Assembly (NCBI GenBank): GCA_018136815.1
Contig: CM030935.1
Coordinates: 2,206,192 to 2,270,191, forward strand
Direction of reading: 5' to 3'
From: Isochrysis galbana
Taxonomy: Eukaryota; Haptophyta; Isochrysidales; Isochrysidaceae
DNA: 64,000 nucleotides
The notes under the pieces are model-generated. The model was not told the DNA's origin, did no database searches, and worked only from the letters and a program-made list of their open reading frames with translations. Within the stretch, counting starts at the first letter, position 1, and each line of letters starts with the position of its first letter. Positions 53,782-64,000 of this stretch are shown here, one piece after another. A program made the position numbers and the translations under genes.

Positions 53782-54263
53782 TCCTCGCCGAAAAGTGGAA
53801 GATGAGAGATCCTCCGAGGAGAAAAGAGATAGGGGTTTCCACTTTCTTTATCTATGAGAAACAACATAAGGAGGAAGAGAAGACGATGCTGCGACAAACA
53901 TAACAGTCCTCCCCCTTTCCCCTCTACAGTAAATACGTAAATACTCTCTTTCCTCTTTCCCAGGATATACCAGCTGAAGCTCACACCATGCGGAAGAAAG
54001 AGAGAGCGGATCGCGTTCGAGCGATCGTCAATTCCTAAAATAAAATGATTGTTGGAAAAATTTAATCAATTGGGCCAACTTCCCCAAAATCCCCTTTTTG
54101 GAGTACTCTACAGCTTTACTCCTATGTACCCCGCTTCACACAGGTCGGACGGAATCGGATCCTATTTTCTAGATTCGATCTCCGCCATGCTTGCGCCACC
54201 ACACAGCTTCATCGTCGCCGCCCTCCCCCCCCCCCCCCCCCCGCGCGCGCGAAAGAGCTGCCG

Positions 54264-55103
54264 ATGCTGCTCGGCGGAGCGCTCGCGTGCGTGCTCGGCC
54301 TGCTGCCCGCGCAGCCGACCGGACGGAGAGAGCTGCTCCACGCCATCCCGCTCGTTGCTGCTGGCCTCTCCACCCAGCTCGCGCCGCCCATCGCAGCTCA
54401 TGCCGCCTCCGGCTCCGCGGCCAAGGTTACTGACAGAGTCTTCATGGACGTGAGAGTCATCCAGCGCTACGACGTCGAGGTACTCGAGGACGCGGCGGTT
54501 CGCGGGCGAATTGTTTTCGGATTGTTCGGCGCCGATGCCCCGCAGGCCGTGCAGCGCTTCCTCGACTTCACGAAGGGCACAATCGGCCAGTTTGCCCAAC
54601 GTGCAGATGGTCCGTCGTACGCCTCATCAGGCTTCGAGAAGCTTCGGCCAAATGAAGTGGTGGAAGGCGGGCGGATCACAGGGTTCGACCAAGAGCCTTT
54701 TGCCGGTGTGATGGAATATCAGTATCGCTCACGCCTCGTCCCCTTGAGGCCATTGCTAGAGGTCAACAGCTTGCGGCATGATCGCCGTGGCCTACTGACG
54801 AAGAAGCGGCTGACTCCGGGGCCAGAGTTTGCCATTACCCTGGGCGCGGCACCCAAGTTGGACGGATCCCACGAGGTGTTCGGAGAGATTTTGGACGGTG
54901 CCAATATCTTGGAGCTTATTGAGACTTTGCCATACATTACTGGCTCGTCCAACGAAGGGAAGGGCACGGCGGCTGATGCCGTCTTCAATGCACAGCGAGC
55001 GTTCATGCTGAGCATTGCAAAGGGAGCTGGCGACACACGTGCAGCTGATCGAACAGGCCAGCTGTTGCGCCGCGTTGAGATCACCAAGGTCGGGGTGCTC
55101 TGA
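54264..55103 (+). CDS. Cyclophilin-type prolyl isomerase, thylakoid-lumen type
   Basis: 279 residues. The leader MLLGGALACVLGLLPAQPTG is ER-signal-like, followed by RRELLHAIPLVAAGL...PIAAHA, a twin-arginine, hydrophobic, A-x-A stretch typical of lumen transfer. This tripartite layout fits import into the lumen of a secondary plastid. The mature part (VTDRVFMDVRVIQRYDVEVLEDAAVRGRI...LFG..APQAVQRFLDF) matches divergent plant lumenal cyclophilins; GPEFAITLGAAPKLDGSHEVFGEI replaces the usual SQFFI and HTVFG motifs. The catalytic Arg of FHR is not evident, so activity may be weak or absent. A C run just upstream (54227-54242) may hide the exact leader length. Confidence 0.82.
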   Translation: MLLGGALACVLGLLPAQPTGRRELLHAIPLVAAGLSTQLAPPIAAHAASGSAAKVTDRVFMDVRVIQRYDVEVLEDAAVRGRIVFGLFGADAPQAVQRFLDFTKGTIGQFAQRADGPSYASSGFEKLRPNEVVEGGRITGFDQEPFAGVMEYQYRSRLVPLRPLLEVNSLRHDRRGLLTKKRLTPGPEFAITLGAAPKLDGSHEVFGEILDGANILELIETLPYITGSSNEGKGTAADAVFNAQRAFMLSIAKGAGDTRAADRTGQLLRRVEITKVGVL

Positions 55104-57184
55104 GGCCGCTTAATCTTGCAGGCGCCTTGCTCTTGCAGGCTCCCATTCGTGCTGTGGTCGTAGCAACATCAAAGTGTTCAGCTATGCTGGCGGATTGCTA
55201 GGGTTTTGAGGATTGCGGCTTGGGAAGAGACGGTGGGACGTGTGAGCAGTCGAAAGCGAAGCCCATCGTCACATCTGACTGATCTACTATGTGCTACAGT
55301 AGTTTAACATCAAACGCTCTCAATCGTGAGAGAACCCAGACGCCAAAAAACGAGAGGCGAGCGAAAACACCTAGATCCCAAACCATGGGCGCGCGCGGCT
55401 GCGCGCGGGCTGCGCATCGCGTAAAGCGGTATAGTGAGCCGCCGCTAAAGCATCGCTTCTTTCTGAGGTAGTTTTGGTTTTGGCTAGTCTGACTTTGGTT
55501 CCATTTGGGTCGGGAAGTCCTTGCCACCGATCTTGCGAATGCAAGTCGAGCCCGCTCGCTTGTGCACGCGCATCCAGCACGCCAACGCGCAAGCGCGGGT
55601 AGCAGCAGGGAAGGGAGGACGATCGTCAATATACTGACGGCCTTGGTGGGTTTACATGCTTGGTGAGTTTACAGGCGATGTAGCCACCAAACTTGATGTC
55701 CCAGTCTATGCAATCGGTCCCTTCACCCGAGAACACAGGAAGTGAGTAGCACGCACCACCTCCACATTGGATAGTGCGTAAGAGTAAGAAAGAGAAGGAG
55801 GTCGAGGAGGAGAAGAAGAATGAGTTAGAAGTGGGGTTGGATGGACCCAAGTCAGCCATTGGTAGCTCCTCCCGTGGGAGTTCGGGGAGTGACACAATCC
55901 ATTTGGGGACAAAGGTCCCACAGTGACGCTGAGACTATAGGGATAGGGATGCCGTTGGCACCGAAAGCCAGCATTGCCAATTTTTTATTTCTTCCTAGGC
56001 GGTAGGACAAAGGTTTCCTTGCTGTTATGTTTATAAATACCAGTGGTAGCGCAATAGCAGTCCTTTTGTTCTTGGCCAGTAGATTGTTGTTCATAGCAGA
56101 AATGCTGTTGACCATTGAGTAGTATTTGCCGGGGCAAACAGCGCGCCCACCTGTCCACCTCTTGCTCGAATGAGTTGCCGAATATTTGTATAGGCAATGG
56201 GTAATGAACGATCCATCGAAGAAGGCCATGAGGACTTCGTCAGGGGCAGGGGGCGCCACCTTGTACTTGTACGCTCAACACCGGCCATTATACATGTATT
56301 GATATGGTCATATTGAGAGCTGAGGTCTTTCAAGTCTAAATCGGCTCGAGGGTTGATGAGTTTTTTTGAGAAGAGACGAGATAGGCGGTATAATCACTGG
56401 CATTGGTACCTCGCCTGCCGCGATAGAAGCCTGGTAAGTGTTCGGGATCGCCAACGCCATGATTATGAAAAGAATTACCAATTACGGATACGAATACGAA
56501 TACGAACCCGAAGGTTCGGCGGAAGGGCCTGTACAAAAGGAGGAAGAGGCCATCGAGCTGAATATTTAGGGTATCCCATTCTTCAATGGCTTGTTGGCTA
56601 GCCTTATCAGCCTTCTCATCCTTGCCACGGGTGTTGGTGGTGTCTAGGAGAGTAGCGCCTCGCATGCCACACGAGGACCTTCACGCCGCAATACCAAGGA
56701 AACCCGGCGGGCGAAACGTCGCCTCCCGTATGGCTTCCTTGACCTCTCCTTCCTCTCTATTTATTCTGTGCCCGGGCAATCTTTGTCAAGCGTTCTTCGC
56801 TCATCACGACACCCCTAGGTGCTCCTATTAGATTAGCTACGAGCACATGTTGCAAGCCACTGAGTCCTTAGTTTAATGGATCGATCGTAGTTTCGTTTCT
56901 GTGCCACAATATCCGCAGTCGTGCACGTCGTGAGGAGCACATCGTCAGGTGCCCAGTAGAACAGGTTTAGTAAATATTGACCACGCGAAATTCAATTGAG
57001 ATGAATCTCGAGAGGGGCTGAGACACGGAGACAAAGGGGCCGAGCCGAGGCTGTTTGGAGATCCTCCTTCGGCGTCAAGCATCAATGCATGGCGGCAAGC
57101 ATTGACAACAGGAAGTCATCGGAGTGGGTCGACAAGGATGAAGAGCGCATCCCAGAAAGTCCATCATCCGCGACAACAACAGCC
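55104..57184. other. Long intergenic stretch with lower-GC unrecognised frames
   Basis: Between 55850 and 56665 the GC drops and minus-strand frames (56665-56336, 56333-56091 and 56259-55852) look compositionally protein-like, for example LDTTNTRGKDEKADKASQQA, YRPFRRTFGF and LVFINITARKPLSY. I do not recognise the family; a decayed mobile element is possible. The rest shows nothing I can support. Confidence 0.3.
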
Positions 57185-58579
57185 TCACCTCTTTCGTTGG
57201 TCGGCCATCTGCAAGTCACGGTCATTCTTCAACAAATCGGATTCTGTGTACAAGGTCCAAGTGAAGAAGGAAGCGAAGCCAACAATGTGCCCGCCGAGCC
57301 ACAGGGGTGCAAATGACTCAACCCACTGCAACAGCCGACCGGACGGGTACATGGCCATTGAAGCGGCAAAATAGAGGTAGAATTTTTCCTGAACAGAATC
57401 GGTTGCCTTGTTGAACCTGTTGTAGGCAGACACGACGCCGCCAACAAGGAGGATGGGTACAAAGCACGTGACGAGGGAGGTGCGCACCACGTTTTGCACA
57501 AGTGCGGCGCGGCCGACGCCTTCACGAAGTGATTCGAATAGCCCCCACGCCGCCCCTCCTGCTGCTGTGTGGAGGTAGAGCAACACGCCCGACTCGATGA
57601 GCGTCGAGCGCACCGCGTGAAGAGGCTGCTTCGCAGCCTCAGCCTCTGCTTCAGCGTACTCTGAAATTAGCTGCTGCTCACGTTCAGGTAAGGAGGCAAG
57701 CAGCAGCTCCTCATGATCCAATAGGGAAGTCGCGAGCCGTTGAAGAGTGATCGTGACCTTCTGCCGGCGAACAGACGCAGAGGCATTTTGCAGGTCATGC
57801 AGCGCACCCACAGCACATGCGGCTCCAAGCTTTGGAATCGCCTCGGGAAGCTGAGCCAGGTTGCACACGGCGCTGCCGAGCATCTTCCGCCGATACAGAC
57901 TGCCGTCTGGCTTCGCCACGTAGTTCACGAGTCTCAGGTACTCCCCGCTCTCTATTACGCAACGAGCGGCTTCGGGTGAGGAGCAGATGTACTCAAGGGT
58001 CTTCGCAGCGTGGTTGCGAGCTGTAGACTGTGCCCCTGGCGCCGTCCCATCGGCGAGATCCATCAGGCGACCGATCAGCCTAGGAGCTTCAGCGAGCGCA
58101 AGCTTGAGCGAATCATTGAGTGGAGCCCCGCGAGCCTACATGGGCAGGGCCACGAGCAGCAGTGCTGAGCACGGGTAGGGTTAATGGTCGAAGATTGGGC
58201 TTGAGCTATCCCGCTTGACAAGCAGCTGGGACAGGCATACCACACGCTCGAGCCTTTCAGTGAGGCGGTCGCTCTTAGTGTCGGGCGAGAGTATGGGCTC
58301 GGTGAATTCGTCCATGTGGAGCAGGATCTGTACGCCCTCATCGCCCGACGAAAAGAAGGCGCCAACGTTGAGGCTGACGACGGTCCACATGGCGAGCGGG
58401 ATTCCGTGCCTGTAGAGTAGCGAGCTCTGCCCCGTCTCGCCGCCGCCGAGGTGGAGACCAAAGGCGGCGGCTGGTCGGGCTGCGGGCGGCACGTGGCCTT
58501 TGCTGCCGCTGCTGCTCGAGCTGGCACTCCGCCAGGCCCCCCGGCTCAGCCGCGCGGCGACTCGCCAGCGCCGCAGCAT
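57185..58579 (-). CDS. Unrecognised membrane protein with helical-repeat-like N-terminal half
   Basis: Two exons, 58579-58220 and 58135-57185 (GTCAAG donor, ATGTAG acceptor, both phase 0), give 436 residues. The first 45 residues are Arg/Ser/Ala-rich (MLRRWRVAARLSRGAWRSAS), typical of a mitochondrial or plastid presequence. Residues about 85-290 are helical and resemble armadillo-like solenoids (NHAAKTLEYICSS, RRKMLGSAVCNLAQLPEAI). The last 130 residues hold 3-4 hydrophobic segments (VVRTSLVTCFVPILLVGGVV, FYLYFAASMAMYPSGRLLQW, LGGHIVGFASFFTWTLYTES) and end in a basic QKR-type tail (ADQRKR). I know no named family with this layout. A role at an organelle membrane is inference only. Confidence 0.7.
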
Positions 58580-58599
58580 GGGGGGGGAGGGGGGGGGGC

Positions 58600-59110
58600 G
58601 GCAGTCAGTCAGTGCGGAGGGGGGAAGGTGTGAAAGGCGGTGAAGGAGAGAGACAGGGAGGTTCTCTGAAGGGAAGGATGCGTGTATGTCTATGTCTGTC
58701 TATTGTGTGTGTGTGTGAATCTCTCGTCTCTCCTCTCGCCTACACTTACTTCTCTCTCCCCTCTCTCCTCTGTCTTCTCCTCAATCTCTCTCTCTCTTGT
58801 CTCTTCTCTTCGCCTCTCTCTCTAAATATTATACCCTCTCCCTCCGCTTCTCTCCGCGTCTGCCTTCATTCTTCATCCTCTTCTTCATCATCTCATCTCT
58901 CTCCACTCGCCGCCACGCTGCGCGCTCGTCGCTCTCTATCATCCTCTCATCCACCCCTCTCCACCTCTCTCTCCTGTCTCTCCTCTCTCCTCTCGCCTTG
59001 CCCTCTCTCCTCACGTAGCCTCGTTCCCTCTACCCTCTCCCACCGGCCAGCCATAGCCCCCCGTCTCCTTCGTCCATACACGCCCTGCCTTCGCCGCCCC
59101 CCGCACCCTC
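58600..59110 (+). promoter_or_regulatory. CT-rich upstream region of the sugar-transporter gene
   Basis: The plus strand is dominated by TCTC/CCTC runs from about 58720 to 59110, leading into the transporter gene and divergent from the membrane-protein gene at 58579. CT-rich leaders also precede other genes here. CTCTCCACAG at 59248-59257 could be a splice acceptor just before the chosen ATG. Confidence 0.4.
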
Positions 59111-59258
59111 CCCCTTGCCCCCTCCCGCAACTCCCTCCGCCCAGGCCCATCCTCGCTGCGGTGGACGCCGTCTGTGCATGCAGTCAACGGGAGAAGCAAC
59201 AAAGCCCTCTCGCCTCTGCCGTGCGCTTGTCGTCGTCCTCGGCACCATCTCTCCACAG

Positions 59259-61096
59259 ATGGCTCGCGCCGTCTCTCGTGAAGCGCCCGTCGTGACTGAC
59301 GACCCTTCGACTCGGCTGACGCAGCCTACACATGACGGTTCCAAGCGAACCGGCGTCGCATGGACTCTCATGGTTGCGGCGGCGGTGGCGTGCCTCGCCG
59401 CCTTTCAGTTTGGCTTCGCCACCGGGATGCTGAATGTGCCGCAGGAGGCCATCACGCGCGAGCTCGGAGTGGCTCTGAATGGGTGGATCTGGTCAGCAGT
59501 TGTCTCAAGCTGGTGCTTTGCTGGCTTGCTTGGCGCGCAGGTGCGCTAGACTCTGTTGGTGCCTCGCCCTTTCCCGAGGGTGAGCGCGCTCATCCTTTGC
59601 CCTGCGTTCCCTTCCATAGACGGCGGCATCCATTGCCGACAAGCGCGGCCGACGGGCCTCGCTGGCGTTGACTGCGGTGATCTGTGCCTTGAGCGGAGTC
59701 GTGATGTTTGCAGCGGGGTCGGTGTCGATGGCTGCGGCACACGATGAGTTGGAAGTCAACCAGCTAGGACTCGGATTGCTCGTAGCCGGACGCGTGATTT
59801 CAGGCGTTGGATGCGGTGAGCATTTCCTGTACTACAAAGGCATCTCTTCACTGCTGACGCTCTATGCCCATGCCTTCCTCTGGATTGAGCACTTGCGCCA
59901 CCTACGCTGTAGGTATGGCGACAGTTGCTACCCCGCTCTATCTGGGCGAGATCGCGTCGACATCTGTACGCGGCCTATTCGGCTCCCTGAACCAGCTCGC
60001 AGTCGTCCTCTCGATCTTCTTCGCACAGGCTATGGCGGCCGCTGCGCAGCTCGAGAACCTCCACTACCGCTGGGTGCTAGGAGCTCCTGCCATACTCGGT
60101 GCGGCACAACTGCTCATGCTGCCGCTCATGCCCGAGTCCCCACGTTGGTGCCTATCGGCTGGTGGTGGCGTCGAAGCAGCACAGGCGGCCCTTCGAAGAC
60201 TGAGGGTATCCGGCGATTCGTCCGCATTGGACGAGGAGCTCGAGCAGATGCGCTCCGACCTACGTAAGATGATGCGCCGGACCGCAGCCGCAGGCAATCG
60301 GCGGCGTGGCGTCTTGGCTCTATGGAAGAAGCAACCCGACATGCGGTTGCCATTGGTCGCTGCGAGTGTCATGATGATGGGGCAACAGTGCTCTGGCATC
60401 AACGCTGTCTTCTATTACTCGACATCTTTCTTTGCATCTGCGGGGCTCTCAAATCCACTGATTGGGACGCTCCTTGCTTCCGGTGTGAACGCGCTTGCAA
60501 TGGTTGCCACGGTGCCAATGATGGAGCGTGCAGGACGACGGCGACTGCTACTTGTGGGCATCGGTGGCATGCTCTTCGCAGCGCTCGCCTTGTCGATGGT
60601 ATTGCTGGCCGAGGAGTCGCCTCATCTGGACGTAAGCAGGCACACTCTCGACACTGCAGCGATCGGCTTTGTGCTACTCTTTGTTGCCACGTTTGAGCTC
60701 GGCCCAGGTCCCATTCCATGGCAAATCGGCGCTGAGATATTCCCGGAAGGACCGCGAGCCACTGCAATGGGGTTCGCAGCCACCCTAAACTGGTTGTGCA
60801 ACGCTTCGGTCGGTCTGGGTTTCCCACTGATGCAGGGTGCCCTCGGCCCGTACGTCTTCTTTCCGTTTGCAGCTGTACTTGCGCTCTGGCTCGGCTTCAC
60901 TTTCCGGTTTGTGCCCGAAACACGCGGGCGGTCTGTGAGCGAGATTCAGGCCGAATTCCTAAGGCTAGCGGGAATCCACCGTCGGTCGACAACCATCATC
61001 TCGGAGGCTGCAGACATGCTGCATGGTGTCCCTGGTGCCTCTTCTGCCCAACCTCCAGATGTGGAACAAGGGGGCACCTCACCTAATTCTGATTGA
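59259..61096 (+). CDS. Major-facilitator sugar transporter, GLUT type
   Basis: Exons 59259-59540, 59620-59815 and 59913-61096 (GTGCGC...CATAG and GTGAGC...TGTAG; phases agree) give 553 residues. The 12-helix family markers are present in order: FQFGFATGMLNVPQ in helix 1, DKRGRR between helices 2 and 3, GRVISGVGCGMATVATPLYLGEIA, the PESPRW loop signature, QQCSGINAVFYYSTSFF in helix 7, ERAGRR, GPGPIPWQIGAEIFPEGPRA in helix 10 and FVPETRGRS after helix 12. GLUT proteins carry hexoses by facilitated or proton-coupled transport; QQ-x-SGIN and PETRGR are sugar-binding and gating motifs. The start at MARAVSREAP gives a short cytosolic N-terminus; an upstream in-frame ATG would add about 27 residues. 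Confidence 0.93.
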
Positions 61097-61946
61097 GACA
61101 AGATGTTGATCCATATGCTTGTTGCCATGAGAAAGAGACAAGATGGCTCTCCGTTTGCTTATTGCCCTCACAGCAACCCTCATGTTTCCTGTGTTTCGCC
61201 AAAGGTATAAATTGCAAGGGCTTCCACGAGTCACGATGCAATTTGTTGCCCGCTCCCGAACCCTCTTGCACCTGTGCACAGGCGCTCTTAGGTGCGTCGT
61301 GGGTGGGCGACATAGGCGCATAGGACTTAACGGAATGTGGCAGCCGGAAGGTAGCGCTCCCACATACTTGGCTGGCACCGCAAGAACCAAAGCTGCTATA
61401 ACCGATCCTTCTCCGTGAGTCTAGTGCATATCACCAAGAGAGTCTCCGTCCTCGCTAGCCACGCTAAACTGTTTTTTGCAGCTTGATTTCCACTCCATGT
61501 TAGTTGATGCAGCCCCTGTTTACACAACCTTGCTTCATCGACTGTGGTTGTTGCTGTGGTTGTCTTGGGCATGTGTTGCTGTTGTCGTCGCTTGTGGATT
61601 TGTTGTTGCTGTACCTACTCCGGGGGATGTGTCGTTCCACTCTCGCATGAGATGGGGCTGGTTTGGCCGTGCGCTTCTTGTGACGCCCAGCTGCGTGAGA
61701 ACGCGATTGTCCTCACAATGTGCACACTATCCTAGGCGGGTTCCTGGGCCAACGGGCGCCGCCGAGCAGCACGTGACGGCGCATGAGCGCGCTGGCAAAA
61801 CGAGGGTAGTGAAACGCGAAACGGGCTTGCAACGCGCTGTTACTACGCCAATGCGGAGCACTGGCATGCGTTGCGCTTCGCACGTGAGTAGATAATTGTT
61901 GCTCACAACAAGCGCACACTAATCTTATGATTGGTCGCCATGGAGG
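61097..61946. other. Intergenic, no gene seen
   Basis: Transporter 3' UTR followed by short unsupported frames, with a GTTGTTGCTGT-rich patch around 61540-61610. Confidence 0.4.
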
Positions 61947-62180
61947 GGGGCGTAACTATCATTAAACTGATAGTGTCATTCGCGCTTCGTGGAGCACGCG
62001 CCGCTCCCCTCCTCTCGCTGCCGCCAACCCCGCCGCGACGGACGATCGACGATCGGCCCATGGCCAACGCCGCGCCACCAAAGCGCCCGCGAGAGGGCGC
62101 CAAGACCGACTAGGTGCGCACGAGCCACGGCCTGTACCACCCGCCAGGACAACCACACACCGACGCATATGGCCACCATG
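61947..62180 (+). mobile_element. LINE 5'-end relic of the same superfamily
   Basis: It starts with AACTATCATTAAACTGATAG and then TGTCATT, matching the LINE 5' end (AACTATCGTTAAAACGATAG, GGGTCATG). It continues with GTGGAGCACGCGCCGCTCCC against the LINE's ATGGAGCGCGCGCCGCCGCC, and CCAAAGCGCCCGCGAGAGG against CCGAAGCGACCGCGTCAGG. The start ATG region is changed and the similarity ends within about 230 bp, so this is a short diverged relic or the head of another non-autonomous derivative. Confidence 0.78.
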
Positions 62181-62312
62181 GGTCCCCCAGGCCCAGCAAA
62201 CTCCCAGCCCTCTCTAGCCAGCTGGAAAGTTGTGCGTCCAATAAGCTGGTGGCTAGTGGAGTTGGCTAGAATATAACACACACTTTTTATTTCATTGTTG
62301 TTGCTCAAAAGC

Positions 62313-63065
62313 ACAACTAAGTTTATACTTGGTTCGCCCATGGGGGGGCACGAGCCCCCCCCTCTCTCCACTCCTCCCCTGCCGTGGGGGAGGAACCACC
62401 CATCCTCCTGGCATGCCTGATGGCTTGCCAGGAGGCCACTGCCCTGCTGACCCACTCTCTCCCCGACAGGCTCGCCTGATTCGCGCGTCCTGGCCCCTCG
62501 TGGCCAGCCCATCGCTCCAACCCCCCCTCCCCCCTGTTCGACAGGCAGACAGGTGCAGAGTGGGGGCCCCTGAGGCCCGGGAGCGCCAGCGAGGGAGAGG
62601 CAGGGGAGACCAGGGCCCAGCCCCAGCCTCCTCTGCCCCCTGAACTGGCCTCCAGGAGCCTCCAGGAGTCGCCAGAGGCAGCTGCAGGCCTGTCGCAGGC
62701 GCGCCATCGCGCGTGCCTGCAGGAGAGGGGAGAGAGAGCGCGGAGAAGGGGGTGGGCGGAGCGAGGGCTCCGCTCACCGGAAAATATGTAAGTCCCGCAC
62801 CTGTTTACAGGAGAAGTCGGGACTGAGGACGCCGCCAGCCCGGTAGGCATAGGAGGAAGAGGGGAACGGATCACCGGGGGGGGGCGCGGGCCACCGACCA
62901 TATCTAAGCCCTTTTCCCCTATCCCCCTAGTAGTGCACGGGGGGAGTCGCCTGATGGCGGGGGGGAAAGGGCCGGGAGAGAGGGGGTGTAGAAAGTTTTG
63001 CTGCGTGAGTAGAAAGTAGAGGGTCCACGGCCGCGTGTGCGGTGAGACTATTAAGAAGTTAATAA
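62313..63065 (+). mobile_element. Hairpin-headed retroposon, type A, full length with 17-bp TSD
   Basis: It is flanked by TGTTGTTGCTCAAAAGC at 62296-62312 and 63066-63082, a perfect 17-bp target-site duplication. In plus-strand sense it starts ACAACTAAG-TTTATA-CTTGGTTCG, CCCATGGGGG and ends GCGGTGAGACTATTAAGAAG plus TTAATAA; 753 bp. It is the only full-length copy on the plus strand and fixes the true ends and orientation of the family. Frames in the body are Pro/Arg-rich and probably not translated. Confidence 0.92.
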
Positions 63066-63082
63066 TGTTGTTGCTCAAAAGC

Positions 63083-64000
63083 GGTTGCCCGAACGCGCAG
63101 GCCGAAAGCCCCGTCCTTCATGCGCCACTGGGCGAGCATGGCAACGTCGCGCGGCGGCGTGCCAGGAGGAGTAGGGGGAGGGGAGGGGGGTTGAGAAAAT
63201 TAGAAAATTAGCCGTTCCTTCCTCTCTTCTCACACAAAGCACCTCGGGGGCGATGGGGGCAATATATACTAATCCTGCATGACGGCGCCTATCAGTGCTC
63301 GCTTTTATTGCGAGATTTCGCTCTTGTTTTTAATGCCGATTGGAGCTTCAAACCAGGAACGCGGCTATTGCAAGGCGGCTAATTGTGCTGCGCCGTGGGT
63401 GCACTCCGCCGTCCAGTCCACGGCGCTCGAAAGTATTGCATAGACCTACGACGTGGGCACCGCTGGAACGCCCCAAAAATGGCGATAGGCATAGGACTGC
63501 CAAAAGCCACAAGCCTATTGAGAGCATTGAAGATACGCTGCAACTTGGCAACATAGTTGGCCACTGCCAAAATGGTCACAGACCCAAAAGTTGCAAAGGT
63601 ATTGGGACTTTGCAAGCTCTATCTTCCCCCCTCACTCAGGTCTCCTGGCCGCCATGCTGCGCTCGGTGTTCTTTTGAAGAGCGGAAGAGAGGTAGTCGAA
63701 TGAGAAGGGGCAGAGGTTGCGGTGTTGTAAGGAGCCCGGGAGCCATCATAGGACAGAGGTAGTGAAATTGTAGTGAAGGAAGGCATCGGCGGACAGGACA
63801 GACAGACGCATGGTTCAGCATGGCACACGTTCTTCCTGGTCGTACTTCCGCTGAGCTGTGGGCTCTCACATGAAAAGCAGGCTAGTCGAAGCTGAAGGGT
63901 ACTGTGATTGTTGAAGGCCCATCGCAAGGCGTGAATCTAGCTTCACGAATATATTTTTCGATTGTTTCGAGCACTACACGCCGAGCTTCTTCGGGGCCAG
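63083..64000. other. No recognisable gene
   Basis: Only short frames on both strands, none with a known domain. A gene running off the window's right end cannot be excluded. Confidence 0.4.

Overview
The window is nuclear DNA from a eukaryote, most likely a single-celled alga with a secondary plastid. Genes carry short GT-AG introns (GTGAGY, GTGCGY and GTAAGT donors). Several products start with an ER-type signal peptide, and one of these is a twin-arginine, thylakoid-lumen style cyclophilin. GC is high, poly-C/G runs and polypurine/polypyrimidine tracts are common, and about half the sequence is transposon-derived. A haptophyte or similar lineage would fit, but the sequence does not settle this. 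There is one assembly gap (33001-33100).

Host genes, left to right: a thioredoxin-fold protein (2097-2651, -); a DUS1-type tRNA-dihydrouridine synthase (4096-5287, +, 3 exons); a five-exon ER foldase joining a CS domain, a PDI a-b-b'-a' array and an FKBP prolyl isomerase, ending KEEL (18688-22131, -); DNA polymerase eta with two NZF-like zinc fingers and a C-terminal PIP box (22318-25326, -), divergent from a Lin12/Notch-repeat membrane protein (25994-26890, +); a CaMK-like kinase ending in a CaaX box (29784-31548, -, 6 exons); a syntaxin-6-like Qc-SNARE (37951-38965, -); an Mpv17/PMP22 protein (41260-42165, +); proteasome ATPase Rpt1 (about 48150-49744, +); a DUF4336 protein (52846-53781, -); a lumenal cyclophilin (54264-55103, +); an unrecognised membrane protein (57185-58579, -); and a GLUT-type sugar transporter (59259-61096, +).

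Mobile DNA: a LINE with one very long reading frame (6910-17212) lies between perfect 14-bp target-site duplications. It begins with a small hairpin directly before its ATG and ends in a run of T, not A. A gag-methyltransferase LTR-type element is nested in it. The same 5' hairpin layout, with stems that differ in sequence but still pair, heads a set of roughly 750-890 bp non-autonomous elements (17369-18186, 27413-27900, about 28100-28564, 35598-37253, 36471-37221, 45834-46663, 51720-52254, 62313-63065). Four of these have 15-17 bp target-site duplications, so the LINE probably mobilises them. Relics of Ty3/gypsy chromovirus-type elements and hAT DNA transposons fill much of 32-51 kb.

The strongest points for follow-up are the CS-PDI-FKBP fusion, the LINE with its hairpin-headed dependants, the polymerase eta C-terminus, and the gag-methyltransferase element.
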